From the NCBI GenBank assembly GCA_001940725.1, contig MDVR01000153.1, forward strand, positions 1-15,781: DNA of 15,781 nt, read 5' to 3'. This DNA is from Candidatus Heimdallarchaeota archaeon LC_2. GTDB lineage: Archaea; Asgardarchaeota; Heimdallarchaeia; Heimdallarchaeales; Kariarchaeaceae. The stretch's first letter is position 1. Each line of letters begins with the position of its first letter. A program made the translations under genes and the position numbers. Shown here piece after piece: positions 7,056 through 14,397 of this stretch. Under the pieces are notes generated by a model. It saw only the letters and a list, made by a program, of their open reading frames with translations, searched no databases and had not been told where the DNA came from.

Positions 7056-8351
7056 TCAATTTTTCTTTCTTTTTAGTTTAAAGGATATTAACGTTAAGAT
7101 TGCAAGTAGTGAACCTGTGAATTGGAAATTCGATTTATTTTGAGTGGAAACATATGCCAACACTGATATTTCACCTTCGGAAATCAAATATATACTGCCA
7201 ATATTTTTTCTGTTTACTGTTCGGACAAAGCCGGTAAAATCATTGCTTTCACCAAACTTGACTTCATTGATTGGCTCATCAAAGGCAACAGTAGTAGAAT
7301 TCCAAATTGGATTTTCTAAACCTGTATTGATGCTGTGTAATTGTACAAAATTCTCAGGATAGGATTGGTAAGAAAGTAAATATACAATATTATCAATAAG
7401 AGCTATTTGAGGATACCTATTAGAAGATAATGAAATTTTATTAGAAATAAAGGATTTTTCCTTTTGGTCATAGATTGAAAATGAAACACTGCTGCCATTC
7501 CCACCACTTGATACTGTAATGAATTCATTACCATCTTGGGTAAGCACTTTTGGGGATGCAACAGGTTCAATACCTAAGATATCATTCAATTCAAATATTG
7601 ATTTGATTTGTCTGTCTTGTAATGTTTTAGATGTGATATTATAAGCACTGTTCAACAGGTAGTATCCAGTGGCATTTCTGGCCAAAATAGAATCTTTGAT
7701 TAGAGGTAAATCTAATTCCCTAAATGAGGAACTGAATACCAAATCAGTTCCATCCAGCATACTTACGGGATGATGAGCTTCAAATAAATTAGTTCCATCA
7801 AGAAATACATCATATCTATCTTCCTGTTTCAACCCTAACAAAATCATAAATACTTTATTTTCGTATATATCTACGTTATCAACTATGGTATAATACCCGA
7901 TATTATCAGGTATAAATAACAGTTCAATGGCTGGTTCATTAGATTTAAAATCAAACTTATAAATCCCCCCTCCTTTGGCTATGTCTTCACCAAATGCTAT
8001 TACAGCAAATAACTCAGCCCCTTTATTCAGGATTTTGTAGTTCAATTGCCCGTTTTCTGCATTCTCAAGTAAAATCCACTTCTGGACTTGTCCTGCTGAA
8101 AAGTAATAAGCAACTAAATTCCCACTCCCTGATGGATTAGGAGTTTCAAACTGAATTAGTGCAATATCATTTCCTTGCTTACTAATTTCTGGTGAAATAA
8201 TGTAGGTTTGCGTTTTAACTAGTAATATTAGTTCGTCTGATTGTGTTGCAGTCGATTGACTGTTGTCATTCAACCTATATATAATTGGTGTCCCTACTAT
8301 GATGAAACACAGTAATGAAATTTCTACTATGTAGAATTTATCAATTTTCAT
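7056..8351 (-). CDS. Membrane-anchored beta-propeller-like accessory protein of the ABC exporter
   Basis: From ATG 8351 the product is 431 residues. A signal/anchor helix lies at about 7-24 (IVEISLLCFIIVGTPII), then about 380 residues of repeated short beta strands with Gly/Asp/Asn turns, then a C-terminal helix (TGSLLAILTLISF) before KLKRKKN. The strand pattern fits a beta-propeller-like ectodomain; no blade motif is sharp enough to name the family. I chose ATG 8351 because TTTATAAATA lies 26 bases upstream, as expected for a leaderless message. The frame is also open to an ATG at 8399, which would add 16 residues (MEIHLDFINIGMYYML). It is the first gene of the operon, and its stop is five bases before the permease start, suggesting a sensor or substrate-presenting partner outside the membrane. 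Confidence 0.82.
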   Translation of the reverse strand: MKIDKFYIVEISLLCFIIVGTPIIYRLNDNSQSTATQSDELILLVKTQTYIISPEISKQGNDIALIQFETPNPSGSGNLVAYYFSAGQVQKWILLENAENGQLNYKILNKGAELFAVIAFGEDIAKGGGIYKFDFKSNEPAIELLFIPDNIGYYTIVDNVDIYENKVFMILLGLKQEDRYDVFLDGTNLFEAHHPVSMLDGTDLVFSSSFRELDLPLIKDSILARNATGYYLLNSAYNITSKTLQDRQIKSIFELNDILGIEPVASPKVLTQDGNEFITVSSGGNGSSVSFSIYDQKEKSFISNKISLSSNRYPQIALIDNIVYLLSYQSYPENFVQLHSINTGLENPIWNSTTVAFDEPINEVKFGESNDFTGFVRTVNRKNIGSIYLISEGEISVLAYVSTQNKSNFQFTGSLLAILTLISFKLKRKKN

Positions 8352-8371
8352 TAACATATAATACATTCCAA

Positions 8372-8381
8372 TATTTATAAA
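8372..8381 (-). promoter_or_regulatory. TATA box of the ABC operon
   Basis: The minus strand reads TTTATAAATA, centred 26 bases before ATG 8351, the classic spacing for a leaderless archaeal transcript. The same decamer occurs at 8458-8467 facing the other way. Confidence 0.65.
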
Positions 8382-8457
8382 ATCTAGGTGGATTTCCATT
8401 ATGGATTTATTTTCTTATATTCAAATCTGGATAACCATATTGGAAATGTTGAATAAA

Positions 8458-8467
8458 TTTATAAATA
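8458..8467 (+). promoter_or_regulatory. TATA box of the divergent regulator gene
   Basis: TTTATAAATA is centred about 28 bases before ATG 8491, which suits a nearly leaderless transcript and argues for that start over the ATG at 8401. Confidence 0.6.
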
Positions 8468-8490
8468 AAATATTGATTGATTACAAAAGG

Positions 8491-9123
8491 ATGAAATTAT
8501 CAGTATCCATGCCAAGCAGCAAGAAATATCGATTTCTCTCCTCCCTTTATGTAGTTCTTTTTTTCGAGATAGTGTACTTTTTGTCTTCAGGTAATGTAAT
8601 ATTATCATTAATCTTGTTAGGTCTTGGTGCGATTTTAATTATATTTCGACTTTTAATATTCCCTCACCGCAACTCCTACTGGTTTAACTTGAAACAACAA
8701 TTAAGTGATATTTTATTAAACAAAAAGATATTACTATCAGATAATTCAAACGATTCTACTGATTTAACATTCATAAGACAACAAAATTTCCCTTTACTCA
8801 TAAACCCTGAATTGATAGATAACACTCCAATTAATTTTGAAAATAAACAGGGGATAATTCAGGAATTACGATCTATAGGATTAGATGGGATATTGATATG
8901 TTTATTCCTTGTCAAGAACAATAAGGTATTTTGCAGCGCTAAAAATATATTTCGCGCAGTAAATCTCCCTCAGACATCGGGTTACAGACATATGCAAAAA
9001 TTACTTAATCTCAATTATATTTACACCAAAAGCACTTTTGACAATCCACATCGGAATTATTTTCAATTAACTGTAGACGGAAATTTTCTGATTTATGACT
9101 TATATAAAATAATCAAGTTTTGA
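8491..9123 (+). CDS. Membrane-anchored winged-helix regulator, divergent to the ABC operon
   Basis: From ATG 8491 the product is 210 residues: two adjacent membrane helices near 15-32 and 35-56, a cytoplasmic linker, and a C-terminal winged helix at about 128-208. In the latter, SAKNIFRAVNLPQTSGYRHMQ looks like the recognition unit and NYFQLTVDGNFLIYDL the wing and last helix, as in MarR/ArsR-like folds. The frame is open to ATG 8401 (240 residues), but a TATA box sits inside that extension and AAAAGG directly precedes ATG 8491. One-component regulators tethered to the membrane can report on envelope state. Its divergent position, 139 bases from the operon start, suggests it controls the exporter and possibly itself. 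The target is inferred. Confidence 0.78.
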   Translation: MKLSVSMPSSKKYRFLSSLYVVLFFEIVYFLSSGNVILSLILLGLGAILIIFRLLIFPHRNSYWFNLKQQLSDILLNKKILLSDNSNDSTDLTFIRQQNFPLLINPELIDNTPINFENKQGIIQELRSIGLDGILICLFLVKNNKVFCSAKNIFRAVNLPQTSGYRHMQKLLNLNYIYTKSTFDNPHRNYFQLTVDGNFLIYDLYKIIKF

Positions 9124-9158
9124 GGTTCAATAGATCTGAGACCGAACATCTTTGAAGC

Positions 9159-9175
9159 TTAATTTTTCTTCTTTC
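9159..9175 (+). terminator. T-rich tract after the regulator gene
   Basis: A T-rich run (AATTTTTCTTCTTTC) lies about 40 bases after the stop of the winged-helix gene. Archaeal RNA polymerase terminates at such tracts without a hairpin. Confidence 0.3.
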
Positions 9176-9180
9176 AGTAG

Positions 9181-9297
9181 TTTCTTGAAACAGGTCATAC
9201 TTGGGTATTAGATGTTAAATGTAGTAATCTGGACTCGATCGAGACTTATGTCCTCTGGTGGTGGCTGTCAACCACCCTATCGTTGGAATATAGATAA
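9181..9297 (+). other. Short open frame, possible transposase scrap, with GC-rich hairpin
   Basis: A 38-residue frame without a start codon follows TAG 9178-9180 and includes GHTWVLDVK and ETYVLWWWLS. The Trp-x-x-Asp-x-x pattern faintly recalls the first catalytic Asp region of DDE transposases. It contains a CGATCG site (9236-9241) and a hairpin, GGTGGT (9257-9262) with ACCACC (9271-9276). The rest of 9124-9394 shows nothing I can identify. Confidence 0.2.
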
Positions 9298-9394
9298 ACA
9301 TAATTTCTAAATCTGATTGATGGACAACTAATTGCTCATTCTGAGATTAATTTCAAGAATATAGAATCAGGCTGAATTCATCGATCAACATATC

Positions 9395-10183
9395 TCATTG
9401 CTCAGGATACAATTCATTATGATTCAAATCGGAATGTTTTCCCTTAAATTTCCTAAGAGCTTTGAAAATTAAAAATAACGAAACTACAAGGATTATTATC
9501 ATAATGAGCATATTGAATAGACCAATCAAAGCGATTGGAGCAATATCATAATTATAGGCTTTCGTATTTGTGAAAGTTGAACAATCTGTGACCTCTACTA
9601 CATTACTCCAACCAATGTCGTCATTTGTATCATAGTTAATTGATAATATTTCATCATCAGGAGCAACAACGGGATTAACCCAGAACAGACGAAATTTTGT
9701 ATTTTGTTTTGTATGGATTAAATCAAACTGGCCAGAATAATAGTAGTTTTCAATTTCCAAAGGGAAATCAAGCGATTTGGAAGAATGTAATTCCAATGTA
9801 TTGTTTCTTAGATCATTATTTAATTGATTCAAACGCAAATAATTAACCGAATCATCATATAAAGCGAATGCTGAAAAATTCAACCATAATGGGTTAATGT
9901 TATCAATATCTATTGTAAATTGTCCAATATCAATTTCAGGAATCTGTTCATCAAAGTAAATTGTTCTAATAAAATCGGACTCATCGACCTTATATATTTC
10001 TAACAATTGAACATCGCCTTCTTGAGCCAAAATTACCATGTATTTTCCATTTAACAATATTTGATCAGCTGAATATGGCGTATCTGCTAAAAGCCCTAAT
10101 TTCTCGTCAATAAACAAATCATCATCATTTGGTGAATTTACTGAAGGCCAGTCCCACATGACTTTGAAATCGGTGGTGAACAT
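9395..10183 (-). CDS. C-terminally anchored extracytoplasmic protein lacking a signal peptide, probably 5'-truncated
   Basis: The 262-residue product is a beta-rich, Asp/Asn-rich domain at about 1-210, a strong membrane helix at about 215-240 and a basic cytoplasmic tail (KALRKFKGKHSDL). The plan is the same as in the propeller-like protein at 7056-8351 but without an N-terminal signal sequence, so export would fail as annotated. The frame stays open upstream past ATG 10183, through the CGATCG tract, to a TAG near 10314. That extension overlaps the polymerase start and adds no hydrophobic segment. Only five bases separate its ATG from the PolB ATG, leaving no room for a normal promoter. I read it as the 3' part of a longer surface-protein gene cut at this junction. 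Expression is uncertain. Confidence 0.6.
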   Translation of the reverse strand: MFTTDFKVMWDWPSVNSPNDDDLFIDEKLGLLADTPYSADQILLNGKYMVILAQEGDVQLLEIYKVDESDFIRTIYFDEQIPEIDIGQFTIDIDNINPLWLNFSAFALYDDSVNYLRLNQLNNDLRNNTLELHSSKSLDFPLEIENYYYSGQFDLIHTKQNTKFRLFWVNPVVAPDDEILSINYDTNDDIGWSNVVEVTDCSTFTNTKAYNYDIAPIALIGLFNMLIMIIILVVSLFLIFKALRKFKGKHSDLNHNELYPEQ

Positions 10184-10188
10184 TTGGA

Positions 10189-12744
10189 ATGTCCCATTTA
10201 TTTCGAAGATGTTGGGATATATTCGATCGATCGATCGATGATCAATCGGGCGATCCCTTCGATACAGAAATTGTACGTAAGACCGATCTATTATTTGACG
10301 AAGAGATCGATACTATAGAACTAACTGATCTAGAGTCCATTGAAGTATTCACCAACGAATTTGATCGAAAGAAACGTAAGATCCACAATCCACTGCCTGT
10401 ACAGTTGATGTACTTTCACAAGACAGGTTTGATTCCAGGAACATGGATTAAAATTGAGAATAATGAATTAATCAAGGTCTCCAAGAATGATTCAGAGGAG
10501 ATGAAAAATAAAACAGAGGATATCAAGAGATTGTTGTTGGGTGACAGCAAAATCATAATTGATCTTTGTCAGGAAAATATACCTATTATGGAGGACAGTA
10601 TTCCTGATATCAAACGTATCGGCTTTGATCTGGAAGTTGCTTCGCCAAGAGATACCTTTCCTATTCCAGAAGAGGCCAGTTTTCCTATTAATGCAATTGC
10701 TTCTTACGATAATAGTGGAAGGGCAGTTATCTGGTTATTATCTTATGAGCCCACTAGAAAGGAGAGAAAAGATATAGAGAAAAGATTGGGATACATTCCA
10801 ACCATCAAGACATTTATTCTTGAGAAGGATCTGATCAAATCATTTTATACTGAATTAATTGATTATCCCATCATATTAACCTATAATGGAGATAGTTTTG
10901 ATTTACAGTATTTGTTTTATCGATCTAAAAGGCTGGGAATTGAGAGCCCGATTGTCAAAGGACGTTATCTTTTCTACAGAGAGGAATGGCAGTTCACACA
11001 TTCTATTCATATCGATCTCTACCGTCTTTTATCAAACAACGCGGTAAGATTATATGCTTTTGGGGCTAAGTATTCCAGATCAAGATTGATGGATGTGGGA
11101 GAGGCACTGGTTGGTAAGAAAAAAGTTGAGCATGATCTATGGTTTGATGAGATGTCAAGGGCTGAAATGATTGAATACAATATCAGAGATGCTGAACTAA
11201 CACTGCAATTAACAACATTCAACAATAATCTTACTTGGAAATTATTTATTATCTTAATGCGAGTGGGAAGATTATCTCTTGCTTATGTTAATCGTGCACC
11301 CATCTCCAAATGGATTCTAAACTGGATTATTGCTGAACATGAGAGAAGAAATCTTGTCTTACCCAGAAAGAAAGATCTGGAAAAGCTAAAGGGCAGCTTT
11401 GAATCGGATTCACTTGTTGATGGAAAGGGCTTCAAGGGTGCAATAGTACTTGATCCCAAACAGGGGGTATTCTGGGATGTTTCGGTGGTGGATTATAATT
11501 CCCTCTACCCAACGACAATTAAAAATTATAATTTATCCTATGAGACCATACGTTGTCTACATGAAAGTTGTAAAACCAATACAGTTCCTGGTCTTGAACA
11601 CTGGGTATGTCGAAAACGAATAGGCATTATGTCATCACTGGTTGGCTTTCTACGTGAGATCAGGGTGCGATACTACAAGGATATGAGTAAATCCAAGGAT
11701 CAAGACCAAAGAGAGCTGGGGAATACAATTCAAGCTGCACTTAAGGTGTTTATCAATGCATCTTACGGGGTATTTGGTGCCCCTAATTTCTATCTTTATT
11801 GTCCACCCGTGGCAGAATCAACTACTGCTCTATCCCGTTCAATGTTACTCAAAGCAAAAGATTTGGCAGAGGAAATGGGATTAACAGTATTGGGAGGTGA
11901 TACCGATTCCATATTTGTCCATAAAATTTCAAAGGATCAGATGGCACAACTCACTGAGTGGTCGGTAATTGATCTGGGAATTGAGCTTGGCCTTGACTAT
12001 ACCTTCAGATTCATGGTATTATCAAGCAGAAAGAAGAATTATTTCGGAATAACCACAGATAACAAGATTATCATCAAAGGATTGGCCATCAAGAAGAGTA
12101 ACACTGCCCAGTTTATCAGAGGGACTTTTGATACAGTTGCTGATATGTTGAAATTAGTGAAAAACAAGGATGATCTGGAGGATGCTAAACAATTCATGAT
12201 CAGATTAATCTATGAGAAGTTACAGATGCTGAAGAATGAACAGATCCCACTTGAGGATCTTCAACACATGGTATCACTAAATAAGAAATTTAGTGATTAC
12301 TTTGCCAAGACTCCTGCTGTCCAGATAGCCCTGCAAGAGATGAATGAGAAGAACGAGCATCAGATTACCAGAGGTACACAATATGTGACAATCAAGGTGA
12401 AATCCTTCACCATTGAAATTAAAACAACAATGTTTCTAAATTTCCAGAAACATCACTTTGTAGAGTGTTCCTATAAGGAAACCAAGAAAGTGAAGAACTA
12501 TAATGAAATTGACATGAAACACTATACACAAGCAATGAAAAAGGCATTCTTACCGATTTTCGATGCATTTGATCTTAATTATGATAAAGTGGTAACCAAT
12601 AGAAATCAGGATATTATGGAGACAATAAGACACACAGATGATGACATGATGATTGTTCCGGAGAATATTATAAATGTCGGTAAGGTTTTGGAAAGTGCAG
12701 AAAAACAATTTATTGATGGTAATATTGAGGAATTTGGTTTCTAA
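10189..12744 (+). CDS. polB: Family B DNA polymerase, PolB1-like, with intact proofreading and polymerase sites
   Basis: The 851-residue enzyme keeps all motifs. Exo I is FDLEVA with D147 and E149. Exo II is NGDSFD with N233 and D238. Exo III is YNIRD with Y330 and D334. Motif A is DYNSLYPT with D435. Motif B is KVFINASYG with K519, N523, Y526 and G527. Motif C is GGDTDS with D571 and D573. KKNYFG follows at 615-620. It should copy DNA and proofread. The KNYNLSYETI after motif A and the RAPISKWI and RRNLVLPRK stretches are typical of the PolB1 type. Motif C has Gly where Tyr is usual (YGDTDS). Exo I lies near its position in Pyrococcus enzymes (about 141), while Sulfolobus PolB1 has a longer N-terminus, so the start is plausible but not certain. 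Residues 11-17 are encoded by a CGATCG tract, and no TATA box precedes ATG 10189. Confidence 0.95.
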   Translation: MSHLFRRCWDIFDRSIDDQSGDPFDTEIVRKTDLLFDEEIDTIELTDLESIEVFTNEFDRKKRKIHNPLPVQLMYFHKTGLIPGTWIKIENNELIKVSKNDSEEMKNKTEDIKRLLLGDSKIIIDLCQENIPIMEDSIPDIKRIGFDLEVASPRDTFPIPEEASFPINAIASYDNSGRAVIWLLSYEPTRKERKDIEKRLGYIPTIKTFILEKDLIKSFYTELIDYPIILTYNGDSFDLQYLFYRSKRLGIESPIVKGRYLFYREEWQFTHSIHIDLYRLLSNNAVRLYAFGAKYSRSRLMDVGEALVGKKKVEHDLWFDEMSRAEMIEYNIRDAELTLQLTTFNNNLTWKLFIILMRVGRLSLAYVNRAPISKWILNWIIAEHERRNLVLPRKKDLEKLKGSFESDSLVDGKGFKGAIVLDPKQGVFWDVSVVDYNSLYPTTIKNYNLSYETIRCLHESCKTNTVPGLEHWVCRKRIGIMSSLVGFLREIRVRYYKDMSKSKDQDQRELGNTIQAALKVFINASYGVFGAPNFYLYCPPVAESTTALSRSMLLKAKDLAEEMGLTVLGGDTDSIFVHKISKDQMAQLTEWSVIDLGIELGLDYTFRFMVLSSRKKNYFGITTDNKIIIKGLAIKKSNTAQFIRGTFDTVADMLKLVKNKDDLEDAKQFMIRLIYEKLQMLKNEQIPLEDLQHMVSLNKKFSDYFAKTPAVQIALQEMNEKNEHQITRGTQYVTIKVKSFTIEIKTTMFLNFQKHHFVECSYKETKKVKNYNEIDMKHYTQAMKKAFLPIFDAFDLNYDKVVTNRNQDIMETIRHTDDDMMIVPENIINVGKVLESAEKQFIDGNIEEFGF
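10224..10237. repeat. CGATCG tract (three overlapping units)
   Basis: Three overlapping CGATCG palindromes lie in the first codons of the polymerase, encoding FDRSID, right at the head-to-head junction with the truncated surface-protein gene. Confidence 0.75.
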
Positions 12745-12858
12745 TGAAAGTCGATCGAAATAAACAGATGAAAACTAATTTTTTGTTTAAGATCGATAGA
12801 TAGATTGACACATATATTACAATTTTAGTTAAATAGAATTCATAAATAAATATAAGTA

Positions 12859-13383
12859 ATGCAAAACTTGCCTAATCAGAAATTTATAGGTTCTATTGAA
12901 GATTACACCTTGGTTCACTATGAATGCTCCACTAAACATGAAGGAACCAGAGGGCTCCTATTTGCCACCGATCTGGGTTTAATTTATGACCCCCCAGATA
13001 ATGAACCTGCATACATGCTCTACAATGATATTCTCAATTTTAAAAAAATTGAACGTGGCGATAAGATCTATCACCGCCTTATGTTTCATTTATATCCAAT
13101 TCTGTTGATTATTGCTTTTATATTATGGATGGATGATATCAATGCGACACTACAAAATTTACTAATGTTTTCCCTTTTACCTCTAATTGTGTTGGGAAGG
13201 TATTTTATTCGCTATTTGAATTATTTAGAATTCGACTACTTCATTGACCATCGTCACATAGCAAAGGTTCGATTTAAGTTAAGATTTGTAGATATGATTT
13301 TCATGTATAGTATTTTACTTCAGAACCAAGCCAAAGTTCGTTCAAGATCGTATGGCATGCGCGAAACAAATTTGACTAACTAA
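12859..13383 (+). CDS. Small membrane protein, PH-like fold interrupted by two membrane helices
   Basis: The 174-residue product starts with a beta-rich region at 1-70 (GTRGLLFATDLGLIY, then YNDILNFKKIERGDK). Two membrane helices at about 76-92 and 98-117 follow, then further strands and a C-terminal helix (LEFDYFIDHRHIAKVRFKL onward) with a basic end. A domain in which 'convert to internal sign' strands precede an inserted helical hairpin and more strands resembles membrane-tethered bacterial/archaeal PH or GRAM-like proteins such as the YcxB type. Such domains may bind lipids or scaffold complexes; no function can be assigned here. It follows PolB by 114 bases on the same strand but has its own AT-rich upstream region, so co-transcription is unclear. 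Confidence 0.72.
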   Translation: MQNLPNQKFIGSIEDYTLVHYECSTKHEGTRGLLFATDLGLIYDPPDNEPAYMLYNDILNFKKIERGDKIYHRLMFHLYPILLIIAFILWMDDINATLQNLLMFSLLPLIVLGRYFIRYLNYLEFDYFIDHRHIAKVRFKLRFVDMIFMYSILLQNQAKVRSRSYGMRETNLTN

Positions 13384-13616
13384 TGTTAATCAATGCAATA
13401 TTTATCGGTACGGAAATGCCTACCTTAGTGTATCGAGACTAATAAGGAACTAGATTTCAAATTTAGATTAAGAGAAAATCGATTTACCGAAAATATAGTT
13501 ATATTGCTTCTAACGTTGCTTGCTAAAACATTACATTATCAAATCGTCACTCATTGTCGATCGAATCATGACCAAATCCCAGAGAAAAACCATTATTTCG
13601 AATATCTTCAAAACTT
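13384..13616. other. Non-coding spacer
   Basis: I see no gene in this spacer. It contains one CGATCG site (13558-13563). Its right end leads into the palindromic TATA element of the next gene. Confidence 0.4.
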
Positions 13617-13633
13617 GGGGTAAATAAACCCCC
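13617..13633 (+). promoter_or_regulatory. TATA-like box inside a GGGG/CCCC inverted repeat
   Basis: GGGG (13617-13620), TAAATAAA (13621-13628) and CCCCC (13629-13633) stand together, with CTT before and TTG after. The AT core is centred about 26 bases before GTG 13651. The G/C arms would make a hairpin or an operator overlapping the promoter. Confidence 0.5.
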
Positions 13634-13650
13634 TTGAATAGTTTAAAACA

Positions 13651-14148
13651 GTGCCTTTCACCCCTTTTCATTTCGGCCCCATTGTGTTGATCCACGGTAT
13701 CATCTCGCTCTTTCGAAACCAATGGAGTAACGAACGCGGAAATAGAATGTCAATCCTCTTATTGTATATTGGTTGTGTGATACCAGATCTACAGGGAGTG
13801 TACAGTATATTTATTGATCGTAGTGTAGCGTTGCATGGATTCTCGCATACACTGGTGGGTGCACTAGTGTATACATTGATTATGTGGGGTGCACTTTTCC
13901 TCATAAAATACACACCGTCAACAGAGTATCTTGAGTTCCAACCAGCCAAGCACTTTATTCTTCTCCTTTTAGCAATAGTCATATTCCACTTCCTCCCGGA
14001 TATTTTTATCTGGGCTGATATGAATATTTTTTGGCCATTTGGAAGCTACAGTCCAGGTGAAGTTGAAAATTATGGGGTTGTTGCACAGGTACTTTTTCTC
14101 TCGGGAGTAACCGGTGTGGGTGTTTGGGGAATTGGGTATCTCAAGTGA
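13651..14148 (+). CDS. YdjM-family membrane-bound metal-dependent hydrolase
   Basis: The 165-residue protein opens with MPFTPFHFGP, the hallmark N-terminus of the YdjM/PF04307 family of integral-membrane putative metal-dependent hydrolases. Likely metal ligands are spread as in the family: H7, D46 in GCVIPDLQG, H62 and H66 in LHGFSHTL, H113 and D117 in FHFLPD, and D123 before NIFWPF. About four membrane helices lie near 10-20, 34-52, 68-86 and 102-120, with another at the end (about 143-163). The substrate is unknown for the family as a whole. The start is GTG 13651, chosen because the conserved MPFTPFH begins there and a TATA-like core lies 26 bases upstream. It appears to be a single-gene unit. 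Confidence 0.85.
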   Translation: MPFTPFHFGPIVLIHGIISLFRNQWSNERGNRMSILLLYIGCVIPDLQGVYSIFIDRSVALHGFSHTLVGALVYTLIMWGALFLIKYTPSTEYLEFQPAKHFILLLLAIVIFHFLPDIFIWADMNIFWPFGSYSPGEVENYGVVAQVLFLSGVTGVGVWGIGYLK

Positions 14149-14171
14149 AGTAAAAGAATAGATTATTTTAA

Positions 14172-14327
14172 TCAACAATTCAATTGCTCACTAACAAATT
14201 GTGATAAAAATGATTGATCATATAACACAGAAGTACCACAGTACTCAACCTCCCATTCCCCGATGACTGGACCGACGAGGAGCCCAAACACATGAAACCC
14301 ATCATGAATATACTGTGTAGTTCTCAC
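14172..14327 (-). CDS. Possible 51-residue small protein or gene fragment
   Basis: A GTG-started minus-strand frame encodes MRTTQYIHDGFHVFGLLVGP and then VIGEWEVEYCGTSVLYDQSF to QLNC. The central part is visibly richer in G and C than its flanks and has a plausible amphipathic strand pattern. There is no ribosome binding site and no family I recognise. In-frame stops lie just upstream, so if it is a fragment the rest is gone. It lies downstream of the PadR gene on the same strand and could be a third member of that unit. Confidence 0.25.
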   Translation of the reverse strand: MRTTQYIHDGFHVFGLLVGPVIGEWEVEYCGTSVLYDQSFLSQFVSEQLNC

Positions 14328-14397
14328 ACAAATTTATTAACTGGCTGTAGAACAATCGATGTTCAGGTTATCGAAAAATAAAATACATGTACTGCAC

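Noticed and set aside
9124..9394. tRNA gene in the gap after the regulator
   Set aside because: The hairpin at 9257-9276 has no accompanying acceptor, anticodon or T arms.
13668..13982. 104-residue minus-strand frame
   Set aside because: It is the antisense shadow of the YdjM-family gene, which has a recognisable N-terminus and metal ligands.
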